A stretch of DNA of 11,832 nt, from contig JADLDZ010000026.1 in the NCBI GenBank assembly GCA_020846375.1, forward strand, positions 1-11,832, read 5' to 3'. The translations under genes and the position numbers were made by a program. Below, piece by piece: positions 5,343 through 11,832 of the stretch. Position 1 is the first letter of the stretch. Each line of letters begins with the position of its first letter. Under the pieces are notes generated by a model. The model saw only the letters and a list, made by a program, of their open reading frames with translations, had not been told where the DNA came from and searched no databases. The DNA is from Nitrospirales bacterium (lineage in GTDB: Bacteria > Nitrospirota > Thermodesulfovibrionia > Thermodesulfovibrionales > Dissulfurispiraceae).

Positions 5343-6599
5343 TTACCACACCACAAGCAGTTCAGCCTTACCACCTCCTTCGTTTTTCCACTGGGTCGGC
5401 ATCACCTCTTTGAGATATACACTATCACCGGGATAGAGGGTCTCCGTCTTCCCCTCTACGGTTACCGAGACCACCCCCTGGATACTGTGGATGAATTCGG
5501 GCCCCTTCAGGGGATGAAAATGCCTCTTCAAGACCGCCCCCGCGGGGAATATCACCCCTCGCGCCGATACCTTCTCATCGGCGACTATCGTGTATCCTTT
5601 GATACCTTCACCGAGAGGGGTAAGACTCTCTGCAACCGAATCCCTCCGGAAAAGCCATGGCGCAGCGCTTTCATTCCCTCCCTCCAGGAACTGAGCGGGG
5701 CTCGCCCCGAGTGCCCTGCAGATTTGCATGAAGGAGTTCAGCGAGGGGCTGATCTGGTTGCCCTCCACCTGGGAGATGAAGCTGGCGGTCACCTCCACCT
5801 TATCGGCGAGCTCTTTCTGGCTCATGCCCGCTTTCATGCGCAGCGCCTTCAGTCTTCCTCCCAGCGCGGTGGCGGGCTCCTTCCTGAGAGAAGAGAAGGA
5901 GACTTCGCTGCCCGAGATCGCATAAATGTGCGGCTTAAAGGCCTCCCTGTCCTGCCGGCCCGACAATTTTACGGCTTTGATGTACAGCTTATCCCGCCGT
6001 ACATACAGGTCGAAGACATCCTGTGTGATGTGCCGCAGGTTCGCCTTGAACTTCTGACTGTGAGCCTCTTTTTCGAGTATCCAGTAAGCGACGGTGGCGA
6101 GGTCATAGAGGCGCGGGCACATGTAGGTGAAGAACCGGTACGTGCTGTTCTCGTCACCCCAGAGATCCTGCATGCCGGTAAGACTGTCAAAAACATAACG
6201 GGCGCCCGGAGGAAGACTGTCCTCTATGCCGTTGAGGGCCGCGGTGAACTCGTCGATGTCGCGGGGATTGGCGATCCTGACGACAGGGCAGCTCAGGGGT
6301 CTGTCATAGAACCTTAGGAATGCCGCATCGCTCTTCCCCTTGCCCGCGGTAAAGCAGTCGATCAGCACAAAGTGTTCCGCATCGATGATACCGCTCAAGT
6401 CATTGAGAACGCTTTGCGGAGACCTGTTGAAGCTGACATAGATGATCTTTTGCGCATCCTCGAAGGATTGCCGGATAAAGCTTACGATAAAAACATCGTG
6501 CGCGGTACCTGCATCAACCTCCCAGACCGCATTATCACCCACGTAGAGGGAATCGATGAGCCTGTCGAATGCCTTTATTCCCGTAGATATCTTTGACAT
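5343..6599 (-). CDS. Regulator with KaiC/RecA-like, XRE helix-turn-helix and cupin domains
   Basis: A 418-residue three-domain protein. Residues 1-235 resemble the KaiC/RAD55 fold: an STGIKAFDRLI start, a beta strand and loop at 20-42, VFDSLTGMQ at 136-144 as a Walker B-like strand, and later strands. The P-loop position reads VDAGTAHDVF (28-37), with no Gly-Lys-Thr/Ser, so ATP binding is probably lost or altered. Residues 247-306 are a clear XRE DNA-binding domain (MSQKELADKV, FISQVEGNQISPSL). Residues about 340-418 are a cupin with H360-x-H362, E368 and PGD at 390-392. The usual third histidine position reads Q403 (PTQW), so metal binding may be weak or absent. XRE-cupin proteins typically sense a small ligand and regulate metabolic genes; the KaiC-like fusion is uncommon. 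A likely target is its own promoter or the neighbouring glutamate synthase-like gene. The leader before the ATG has no visible ribosome site. Confidence 0.85.
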   Translation of the reverse strand: MSKISTGIKAFDRLIDSLYVGDNAVWEVDAGTAHDVFIVSFIRQSFEDAQKIIYVSFNRSPQSVLNDLSGIIDAEHFVLIDCFTAGKGKSDAAFLRFYDRPLSCPVVRIANPRDIDEFTAALNGIEDSLPPGARYVFDSLTGMQDLWGDENSTYRFFTYMCPRLYDLATVAYWILEKEAHSQKFKANLRHITQDVFDLYVRRDKLYIKAVKLSGRQDREAFKPHIYAISGSEVSFSSLRKEPATALGGRLKALRMKAGMSQKELADKVEVTASFISQVEGNQISPSLNSFMQICRALGASPAQFLEGGNESAAPWLFRRDSVAESLTPLGEGIKGYTIVADEKVSARGVIFPAGAVLKRHFHPLKGPEFIHSIQGVVSVTVEGKTETLYPGDSVYLKEVMPTQWKNEGGGKAELLVVW

Positions 6600-6626
6600 G
6601 GTAAACAGTTGCCGAATGCCCTATAG

Positions 6627-6655
6627 ACTTTAGCCAATCACGGCTTTTTTGTCAA
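6627..6655 (-). promoter_or_regulatory. Sigma-70-type promoter of the KaiC-XRE-cupin gene
   Basis: On the minus strand TTGACA (6650-6655) is followed by a 17-base spacer and TAAAGT (6627-6632). This predicts a start near 6620 and a leader of about 20 bases before the ATG at 6599. The -35 is perfect and the -10 matches four of six. The short leader lacks a Shine-Dalgarno sequence, so initiation may be weak. Confidence 0.7.
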
Positions 6656-6734
6656 GCAAACGACAGGGAGTTTTCTCATAGTCCATCCCCGCTCCCCTCA
6701 CGTAACGCTGCAGTACCCCGTGTAGACTTCCCTC

Positions 6735-6762
6735 TTGACAAGAAACCTGGTTTTAGTATACA
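6735..6762 (+). promoter_or_regulatory. Sigma-70-type promoter of the small protein-dinB unit
   Basis: TTGACA (6735-6740), a 16-base spacer and TATACA (6757-6762) form a plausible promoter about 100 bases upstream of the ATG at 6865. The divergent regulator promoter is at 6627-6655, so this 265-base gap drives both directions. Confidence 0.6.
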
Positions 6763-6770
6763 AATGTATA
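6757..6770. promoter_or_regulatory. Dyad over the -10 region, candidate operator
   Basis: TATAC-AAAT-GTATA is a perfect 5-bp inverted repeat with a 4-base spacer that covers the -10 element of the plus-strand promoter. A repressor bound here would block the dinB unit. It does not match the E. coli or Bacillus LexA boxes, so a damage-response role is only a guess. Confidence 0.35.
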
Positions 6771-6864
6771 TAGTAAATTTGCGTCAAAGACGGCAGCCCG
6801 GCATGCGCTCCCCTGCGGAAGAGGCGGGGGCTTGCAGGAGAGAGGAACAGGAGGAGGGGACTGA

Positions 6865-7104
6865 ATGCACATAGGAGAGAACATCAGCGTCATTGCCTCA
6901 TTCAGCATGCCCTTCAGGATAAAGCCGGTGCATTTCAGATGGACGGGGCGGCTGTTCGAGGTGAAGGAGATCACCTATACCTGGAAAACACAGGAGGGGC
7001 AGAGGGAGATCTACCACTTCTCCGTAACGGACGGGAAGACCCTCTACGAGCTCACCTTCGATACCCGGTCGCTGCTCTGGAGGCTGGAGAGTCTCGAAGC
7101 GTAA
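6865..7104 (+). CDS. Small conserved-looking protein upstream of DNA polymerase IV
   Basis: A 79-residue cytoplasmic protein. The ATG at 6865 has AGGAGGGG 4-5 bases upstream. The pattern P-x-H-F-x-W-x-G-R-x-F-x-V (about 20-33), an inner W, then G-x-x-Y-E-L-x-x-D and a final W-x-L resembles, from memory, the small DUF6504-type proteins found near Y-family or error-prone polymerase genes in other phyla. That match is not verified. It probably forms a small beta-rich fold. The polymerase IV gene follows 65 bases later on the same strand with no promoter seen between, so the two are probably co-transcribed. A role linked to translesion synthesis is inferred only from that position. Confidence 0.7.
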   Translation: MHIGENISVIASFSMPFRIKPVHFRWTGRLFEVKEITYTWKTQEGQREIYHFSVTDGKTLYELTFDTRSLLWRLESLEA

Positions 7105-7169
7105 CGACGCCTGCCCTGCAGCACGGGGACAGAGAGCAGGAAGAAAAGGGGGAGACAGCACGATCCGTC

Positions 7170-8387
7170 ATGGAAAAAATCTTTCTCTGCATTGACATGG
7201 ACGCCTTTTTCGCCTCCGTGGAGCAGCAGGCCAACCCCAAACTCAGGGGGAAGCCCATTGCGGTCATCGGCTCCGGCGCACGAACGGTCGTCACCACCCG
7301 TTCCTATGAGGCGAGGAAATACGGCGTGAAGACTGGAATGAATATCCATGAGGCGCGACGGCTCTGCCCGCACCTCATCCTCGTGGTGGGAGACAACGAA
7401 AAGTATACGTATACCTGCACCGAACTGGAGAAGGTATACCGCCGGTTCACCCCCGACGTGGAGATCTATTCCATCGACGAGGCTTTCCTCGATGTCACCA
7501 CGACACACCATCTCTTCGGCGGCCCCATGGCCATCGGAGCAGAGATCAAGAAGCGCATACGGGAGACATTCGGCATCAGTTGCACCGCAGGGATCGCCCC
7601 CACCCTGCTCCTCGCAAAGCTCGCCAGCGATCTTGCCAAACCGGACGGCTTGCGGTGGATCAGGGCCGGAGATGCGGATTCCGTCCTGGAAAACCTGCCG
7701 GTGCAAGAGCTGTGGGGTATAGGCTCCCGCACTGCCGAAAGCCTTGTCTCCCTCGGCATCAGAACATGCGGGGAACTGGGCAGTGCCCCCGCAAGCCTCC
7801 TGCGGAACAAATTCGGCATCATCGGAGAGACATTGAAGGGGATGGGCAGAGGACTCTGCAACAGGCCTCTTGTCACCGGGGAGGAAGACCCGCAATCCAT
7901 CGGACACAGCATCACTCTCCCCCGGAACACCATGGACAGGAAAGAGATAGGAAGCACCCTCCTGAGGCTGTGCGAAATGGTGGGGAGGAGAGCAAGAAAA
8001 TGCGGGTTCGTGGGGAGGACGGTCTCCCTTACCCTCCGCTATCCGGACTTCGAGACCTTCACGAGGCAGAGCACCCTCTCATGCCCCACCAACGACACGC
8101 GGGCCATCTATGACCGGGCGCTGGAAGTCCTGAACGGCATTCGCCTCAGGGACAGCGTGCGCCTCCTCGGCGTCTGCCTCTCCTCTCTCCTGCAGGAGAG
8201 GGGCCAGATGCACCTGCTGGCGGACGTGGAGAAGCGGCGCTCCCTTCTCCGGGCCATGGACTCCATCAATGACAGGTACGGGGAGTGCAAGATCGTGCGC
8301 GCCTCCTGCCTGAAGCAGGCGGAGCCCCCGGGGGTGATTTCCCCCGCCTGGAGGACGTCAGGGGTCAGGAATATCAGAGTGAAGTAG
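7170..8387 (+). CDS. dinB: DNA polymerase IV (Y-family translesion polymerase)
   Basis: A 405-residue Y-family polymerase that copies past damaged template bases. I chose the ATG at 7170 because the protein then begins MEKIFLCIDMDAFFASVE as usual; the open frame extends upstream, but that part overlaps the previous gene and has no homology signal. Catalytic acids are D9, D103 and E104 (DMDAFF, YSIDEAFLD), with the steric-gate position in FF 13-14. The finger segment reads TAGIAPTLLLAKLASDLAKPDGL. The helix-hairpin-helix thumb and little-finger domains follow. QMHLLADVEKR near residue 345 occupies the place of the beta-clamp motif (usual QLxLF), in a weaker form. The C-terminal extension ends IRVK. 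Purine-rich GGGGGAG lies 15 bases upstream, farther than usual. Converges with the DUF2007-type gene 27 bases downstream. Confidence 0.95.
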   Translation: MEKIFLCIDMDAFFASVEQQANPKLRGKPIAVIGSGARTVVTTRSYEARKYGVKTGMNIHEARRLCPHLILVVGDNEKYTYTCTELEKVYRRFTPDVEIYSIDEAFLDVTTTHHLFGGPMAIGAEIKKRIRETFGISCTAGIAPTLLLAKLASDLAKPDGLRWIRAGDADSVLENLPVQELWGIGSRTAESLVSLGIRTCGELGSAPASLLRNKFGIIGETLKGMGRGLCNRPLVTGEEDPQSIGHSITLPRNTMDRKEIGSTLLRLCEMVGRRARKCGFVGRTVSLTLRYPDFETFTRQSTLSCPTNDTRAIYDRALEVLNGIRLRDSVRLLGVCLSSLLQERGQMHLLADVEKRRSLLRAMDSINDRYGECKIVRASCLKQAEPPGVISPAWRTSGVRNIRVK

Positions 8388-8414
8388 CAGCCGTGCGGCA
8401 GGCGATCCGCTTCC

Positions 8415-8636
8415 TCATTCCGGTCCGGAGCCCCGTATCACTTCTTCCGCCGTATTCCTGTCTTCCTTCCTGACCAGGATTCTTATCTCGCCGATCTTCC
8501 CGACATTCACCGGATAGGGGCTCACCTTCGACGAGCGCAGCACCACGGGGATATCCCCGCTCTCGAGCAGGTCCTTTATGATCTCCGCCTCGATGGGGTC
8601 ATAGGTAATCAGAAGCTCCACCCATTCTTCGCTCAT
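8415..8636 (-). CDS. DUF2007-type small putative signal-transducing protein
   Basis: A 73-residue protein. The ATG at 8636 follows GGAGAGG; an in-frame GTG one codon earlier is too close to that site. The sequence fits the DUF2007 family: an initial strand ELLITY, then DPIEAEIIKDLLESGDIPVVLRSS, then a strand with IRILVRKEDRNTAEEVI at the end, a ferredoxin-like alpha/beta layout. Members are annotated only as putative signal-transducing proteins; no activity is known. It is the last gene of the minus-strand block, separated from the transaldolase gene by the 179-base repeat region. Confidence 0.8.
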   Translation of the reverse strand: MSEEWVELLITYDPIEAEIIKDLLESGDIPVVLRSSKVSPYPVNVGKIGEIRILVRKEDRNTAEEVIRGSGPE

Positions 8637-8650
8637 CACACCTCTCCAAG

Positions 8651-8700
8651 AGACAGGAAAAGGCAGGGTGAAACAGAATGAGACAGGGTACGACAGGAAA
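8651..8700. repeat. 10-bp-period repeat array, left arm
   Basis: Five consecutive 10-base units with a core of ACAGG/ACAGA (GCAGG in one) recurring exactly every ten bases. The array is the inverted counterpart of 8741-8840. The stretch 8673-8697 is complementary to 8783-8807 at 22 of 25 positions. Confidence 0.8.
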
Positions 8701-8740
8701 TAGAAAACAGCAGCTCTCTATCTCTTTTTGTTTTACTCTC

Positions 8741-8840
8741 TTCCTGTCTTATTCTGCTTCATTCTGTCTTTCTCTGTCTTACTCTGTCGTATCCTGTCTC
8801 ACTCTGTAGTTATCTGTCTCATTCTGCCTTTTTCTGCTTC
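8741..8840. repeat. 10-bp-period repeat array, right arm, running into talC
   Basis: Ten consecutive 10-base units with consensus ATTCTGTCTT/C (core CTGTCT every ten bases, e.g. 8751, 8761, 8771, 8781). On the minus strand it reads as repeated GACAGA. The last two units lie inside the end of the transaldolase gene and supply its stop codon and its Lys-rich tail. Arms 8673-8697 and 8783-8807 could form a long hairpin in the minus-strand transcript, around an A-rich central part (8711-8740). Confidence 0.85.
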
Positions 8841-9475
8841 ACTTTTTCCCAGTCTTTCAGAAACTTCTCTATCCCGATATCCGTCAACGGATGTTTGATA
8901 AGCTGGGTAATGACACTGTAGGGGATGGTGGCGATATCCGCCCCCAGTTTCGCTGCATCGACTACATGGAGCGGGTTCCGTATGCTCGCAACGATCACTT
9001 CCGTATCGAACAGGTAGTTCTCGAAGATGGACTGGATGTCTCCGACGATGTCCATGCCCACATGGCTGATGTCATCGAGCCTCCCCACAAAGGGGCTTAC
9101 ATAGGACGCTCCCGCCTTTGCCGCAAGCAGCGCCTGGCTGGCGGAAAAGATGAGGGTCACATTGGTCCTGATGCCCGCCGAGGAGAGCCTCTTCACCGCC
9201 CGGAGCCCATCCTCCGTCATGGGGATCTTGACCACGATGTTCTCATGGATTTTCGCGAGCCCTTCACCCTCCTTCACCATATCCTCCGCCCGAAGGCTCA
9301 CCGCTTCCGCGCTCACCGGACCGTCGACGATGCTGCAGATCTCCTTCAGGATGTCTTCCGGGTCTCCCTTCTCCCGCGCCATCAGCGAGGGGTTCGTGGT
9401 CACCCCGTCAATCACTCCCACTTCCCAGGCCTTCCTGATCTCCTCCACGTTTGCCGTATCGATGAAAAATTTCAC
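8819..9475 (-). CDS. talC: TalC/fructose-6-phosphate aldolase-type transaldolase
   Basis: A 218-residue short transaldolase-family enzyme, a cytoplasmic TIM barrel in the non-oxidative pentose phosphate route. Members either transfer dihydroxyacetone units between sugar phosphates or cleave fructose 6-phosphate; sequence alone does not decide. Seen: start KFFIDTANVEEIR, DGVTTNPSL at 23-31, Schiff-base lysine K83 in VVKIPMT, TLIFSASQA, and SPFVGRLDD. Length is normal for the short class. The start is GTG at 9475, with GGAGGAG 5 bases upstream, and overlaps the stop codon of the YkgJ-type gene as GTGA, so translation is probably coupled. The last residues (KVKQKKAE) are encoded by the 10-bp repeat array, so the C-terminus may have been altered by it. 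Confidence 0.93.
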   Translation of the reverse strand: MKFFIDTANVEEIRKAWEVGVIDGVTTNPSLMAREKGDPEDILKEICSIVDGPVSAEAVSLRAEDMVKEGEGLAKIHENIVVKIPMTEDGLRAVKRLSSAGIRTNVTLIFSASQALLAAKAGASYVSPFVGRLDDISHVGMDIVGDIQSIFENYLFDTEVIVASIRNPLHVVDAAKLGADIATIPYSVITQLIKHPLTDIGIEKFLKDWEKVKQKKAE

Positions 9476-10230
9476 TTCCGCTCCTCCGTCTCTATCGGTA
9501 ATAGAATGTATTCATCTCCCTCCCGCTCGATCCTGAAGCCGAATGCGTTGACCGTCTCGACCAGCGGCCTCCCCAGGATCAGGTCCAGCGCCTCCTCAGG
9601 CACCGCAAACCGCTCTTTCAGGAAGGGTCTTACATACGTATCGTACTGGAGGGCGTCCATGATCTCTTCCACGGCATCCTCGCTGCCCTGCGCCAGCTTT
9701 TCGAACGCCGCGGCAAGCTTCACGTACGAGCACTTTTCCTCATGCCGCACGATGATCTCCAGAAGAACCCCGACAGAGCCGAAGATCTCCTTTCTCGTCA
9801 GCCGTTCCTTTTCAAGACCCGACAGCAGGTCCGTCGGGGCCCAGCACTTGTAGGCCCTGCATTGGGAGGGCCGGTCGTCGTAGATGGCGCAGCCCGCCTC
9901 CTCCCGATGGAAGAAACATCCCCGGTCACCCTCCTGCTCCCTGATCTTGATGAGCTCCATGGGGGCCTCGAATATCTCTTCGTCTCCCTCCGCCCTCACC
10001 AGCTCGCCTTCCCGTATGGTGTATGCCGTCTCATGGGAGAGGATGCCGTTCAGGAACAGGGACAGGTCACCCTTCATGAGCACCGGCCCTCCTCCCTTGC
10101 AGCAGGAGCCGCACCGGACACAGTGGCTCCTTTTCCTCTTCAGTACCATTCTTTGCGGCGCTCCGCTCTCTTCCCTCCCCTGGGGGGTCAGGATCTCAGC
10201 CCTGTTTTCTGTCGTGTTTCCGTCTCCCAT
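9472..10230 (-). CDS. YkgJ-family cysteine-cluster protein
   Basis: A 252-residue cytoplasmic protein with the zinc/iron-chelating YkgJ cysteine pattern: C37-x2-C40-x2-C43-C44 (CVRCGSCC), then C105, C114, and RPSQCRAYKC with C124 and C129. The family probably binds an Fe-S cluster or a metal ion; its biochemical role is generally unknown. The C-terminal 110 residues are mainly helical, without a recognised domain. The ATG at 10230 has AGGGGAG 5 bases upstream but overlaps the previous gene by 35 bases. An alternative start at 10149 (Met28), just before the cysteine motif, would remove the overlap but has only a weak ribosome site. Its stop codon overlaps the transaldolase start (GTGA). Confidence 0.85.
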   Translation of the reverse strand: MGDGNTTENRAEILTPQGREESGAPQRMVLKRKRSHCVRCGSCCKGGGPVLMKGDLSLFLNGILSHETAYTIREGELVRAEGDEEIFEAPMELIKIREQEGDRGCFFHREEAGCAIYDDRPSQCRAYKCWAPTDLLSGLEKERLTRKEIFGSVGVLLEIIVRHEEKCSYVKLAAAFEKLAQGSEDAVEEIMDALQYDTYVRPFLKERFAVPEEALDLILGRPLVETVNAFGFRIEREGDEYILLPIETEERK

Positions 10231-11437
10231 GTCTGCTCCCCTTCACTCCTTCTTCGATGATTTCGACGAGATGCTTCACCTCTTTGTCCCTTATCCCGCT
10301 CCTGAGCTGAAGGATGCAATTCGGACAGGAGGTGACGATCATATCCGCGGAGCGGTAGGCTTCCCGCCTCTCTTCGAGAATGCTCCCGGAAAGCTCCGGG
10401 TACAGCACCCTGAACGACCCCCCGAACCCGCAGCACCCCCTCTCCGTCTCACTGACCGTGAACCCTCTCTCCCGCAGGATCTGCCGCGGTTCGACGCTCA
10501 CCCCCAGGTAGTTGAGGGCGTGGCAGGGATCATGGTAGACGATGCGGGATGCGATGCGGCGCTCCTGCGTATCGCTGTCCGACGGGAGCCGCTCCCCGGC
10601 AAAGAACTGCGCCACGTCGAGGGCGTGCACGATCCCTTCTCCCCCCAGCTTCCGGTATTCGTTCCTGATAAAGTGGACACAGGTAGGACAGAGGCCCACC
10701 ACCGCCTCCACCTTCAGCTTCCTGAAGACATGCATGTTTCTTTCCGCCAGTTCCGCGGCATCATCCATAAGACCGAGCCCCATGAGCGGCGCTCCGCAGC
10801 ATACCTCCCCCTTGGGGAGCACCACGTCGTACCGCAGCGCGTTCAGGCTGCGTATCAGCGCCCCTCCCAGGTGCGGGGAGAGGAAGTTCGCGGTGCACCC
10901 GGCAAAGACGGCCACCCTGCCCCGCGGACGGGGCACCCGGAAAAGGGACTCTCCGTCCCTGAGCCCGAAACCGGGCACGGTAATCCCCATCTGCCGCAGT
11001 ACCCCGAAAGGCTTGATCCGGTGGAGGGGGAACACCTCGTTGGCACCCTCGATAAACTGGAGCACCCTGAAGCTGAGAGAGGGTCTCTTCAGTGCAAGCC
11101 TCATCCCGAGGCCGAGAAGCCTCCTCTTCCTGTTGAAAGCGCTGAGTCTCCTCCTTCCCTCGTATACCGCCCCGGTCACGTCGATGCCGAGGGGGCAGAG
11201 TTTGTTGCATGCGCCGCAGAGAATGCAGGTAAAGATCCTTTCGTCCAGGAGCGCGGAAGGTTCGAGGGAGCCCTCGAGGAACTGCTTCAGCAGGATGGCC
11301 CTTCCCCGTGCGCCCATCCCCTCCGTCCCCTCCTGCCGGTAGGAGGGACAGTGCGCCTTGCAGCTCCCACACCGGACGCAGGAAGCGAGCTCCGTGACGG
11401 AGCGCCGCTGTGCGTCCCTGCTCCCGGCGCTACTCAT
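10196..11437 (-). CDS. GlcF/HdrD-like (Fe-S)-binding oxidoreductase subunit with two CCG domains
   Basis: A 413-residue protein. N-terminal 2x[4Fe-4S] ferredoxin part: C20-x2-C23-x2-C26-x3-C30 and C71-x2-C74-x2-C77-x3-C81. Two cysteine-rich CCG domains follow: C181, C213-C214-G and CPTC at 250-253; then HDPCH with C305, C335-C336-G and CPNC at 371-374. This is the layout of glycolate oxidase subunit GlcF and of HdrD-type proteins, which pass electrons from a flavoprotein hydroxyacid dehydrogenase to quinone or another carrier. No FAD-binding GlcD partner is in the window; it may lie upstream of 11832. I chose the ATG at 11437, which overlaps the end of the LarE-like gene by eight bases; AGGAG lies 11 bases upstream. 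An ATG at 11479 is possible but deep inside that gene. It is part of the packed minus-strand operon. Confidence 0.88.
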   Translation of the reverse strand: MSSAGSRDAQRRSVTELASCVRCGSCKAHCPSYRQEGTEGMGARGRAILLKQFLEGSLEPSALLDERIFTCILCGACNKLCPLGIDVTGAVYEGRRRLSAFNRKRRLLGLGMRLALKRPSLSFRVLQFIEGANEVFPLHRIKPFGVLRQMGITVPGFGLRDGESLFRVPRPRGRVAVFAGCTANFLSPHLGGALIRSLNALRYDVVLPKGEVCCGAPLMGLGLMDDAAELAERNMHVFRKLKVEAVVGLCPTCVHFIRNEYRKLGGEGIVHALDVAQFFAGERLPSDSDTQERRIASRIVYHDPCHALNYLGVSVEPRQILRERGFTVSETERGCCGFGGSFRVLYPELSGSILEERREAYRSADMIVTSCPNCILQLRSGIRDKEVKHLVEIIEEGVKGSRHGRRKHDRKQG

Positions 11438-11832
11438 TGAGACTTCCGCTCCTGAAGCCCTCCAGGTCGATCGCCACATACGTGAACCCGAATTGCTTCA
11501 GTCGTGCCGCAATCTCCCTGCGCAGACTTTCATCGAGGAGCCGGGCGATTTCGCCGAGCCGCGAAAAGAGCTCATCTTTGCAGTAGAAGCGCCTGTTCCG
11601 GGGGTTCCGGGCAAAATCGGGGTTTTCCAGCTCACGGGTGGTGATCACCTCGCAGGGGACCCCGGTGCCGCACGCCAGGTCCTCCGCATTACGGAACTCG
11701 CTCTCCGGCATGGTATCCGAGCGGCCGATGACCGCAAGGGAGCGGATACCCGCCTCCTTGACAGCCTTCAGGAGAAAGGTGCTGTCAACGCCCCCGGAAA
11801 AGGCGAGGACCACCGAATGCATTTCCCGGAGC
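11430..11832 (-). CDS. larE: LarE-like ATP pyrophosphatase with internal deletion, partial at window edge
   Basis: The visible part is about 134 residues, and the gene continues beyond 11832: in-frame codons before the ATG at 11822 read L-R-E, as expected just before the LarE P-loop. SGGVDS is the PP-loop ATP site. NRRFYCKDELF matches the LarE N-terminal half. The sequence then jumps directly to REIAARLKQFGFTYVAIDLEGF and RSGSLNE, which matches the extreme C-terminus of LarE. Normal LarE has about 270 residues; roughly 125-130 middle residues are missing, in frame. LarE gives up sulfur to build the nickel-pincer cofactor of lactate racemase. As I recall, the missing part includes the sacrificial Cys (Cys176 in the Lactobacillus protein). 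The product is probably inactive as a standard LarE, or has another role. A true short variant, a pseudogene and a misassembly all remain possible. Overlaps the next gene by eight bases. Confidence 0.75.
   Translation of the reverse strand, partial: LREMHSVVLAFSGGVDSTFLLKAVKEAGIRSLAVIGRSDTMPESEFRNAEDLACGTGVPCEVITTRELENPDFARNPRNRRFYCKDELFSRLGEIARLLDESLRREIAARLKQFGFTYVAIDLEGFRSGSLNE

Noticed and set aside
5322..6317. A 331-codon plus-strand open frame opposite the KaiC-XRE-cupin gene.
   Set aside because: Antisense shadow of a three-domain protein with clear motifs; no promoter or ribosome site of its own.
6757..6770. LexA box assignment for the dyad before the dinB unit.
   Set aside because: It matches neither CTG-N10-CAG nor GAAC-N4-GTTC; kept only as an unnamed operator candidate.
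6939..7169. N-terminal extension of the polymerase IV frame up to 6939.
   Set aside because: It overlaps the small 79-residue gene, has no homology signal, and Y-family polymerases begin with the MEKIFLCIDMDAFF-type sequence at 7170.
8651..8840. CRISPR array as an explanation of the short regular repeats.
   Set aside because: Units are 10 bases long, contiguous and imperfect, without unique spacers, and there are no cas genes.
9884..11440. A 518-codon plus-strand open frame opposite the YkgJ-type and GlcF-like genes.
   Set aside because: The minus strand carries conserved cysteine clusters over the same bases; the plus-strand translation is a Pro/Arg-rich shadow.

Overview
The window is a GC-rich bacterial chromosomal segment of about 11.8 kb with 13 supported protein genes. 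Eleven lie on the minus strand and two on the plus strand. There are no RNA genes, CRISPR arrays or insertion sequences. The gene content points to an anaerobic or facultative Gram-negative bacterium of the Nitrospirota or deltaproteobacterial kind: a stand-alone FMN-binding glutamate synthase-like protein, a CCG-domain Fe-S oxidoreductase, YkgJ, a DUF2007-type protein, PilZ and a sigma-54-type promoter. This placement is inferred from gene style, not proven.

Region 1 (about 160-2480, minus strand) holds three consecutive genes for exported, low-complexity Gly/Ser/Thr-rich proteins. All three have clean signal peptides and strong Shine-Dalgarno sites. All repeat a short [TS]-x-R-G motif, and two share an almost identical 158-bp module. 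A near-perfect sigma-54 (-24/-12) promoter sits just upstream of the first gene, with two GTGCC/GGCAC dyads 160-210 bp further upstream. A strong intrinsic terminator follows the last gene. This is the most system-like and least described part of the window. Its function is unknown.

Region 2 (2708-5140, minus strand) holds a PilZ-domain protein, a small unknown protein overlapping it by four bases, and an FMN-binding glutamate synthase-like enzyme with an N-terminal four-cysteine cluster. Region 3 (5343-6599, minus strand) is an unusual regulator that joins a KaiC/RecA-like domain without a normal P-loop, an XRE helix-turn-helix and a cupin. It has its own promoter and a terminator behind it.

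Region 4 (6735-8387, plus strand) is a probable two-gene unit: a small conserved-looking protein and DNA polymerase IV, behind a sigma-70-type promoter whose -10 overlaps a dyad. Region 5 (8415-11832, minus strand) is a tightly packed operon: a LarE-like protein that lacks its middle third and runs off the window, a GlcF/HdrD-like two-[4Fe-4S] CCG protein, a YkgJ-type cysteine cluster protein, a TalC-type transaldolase and, after a 10-bp-period inverted repeat array, a DUF2007-type small protein.
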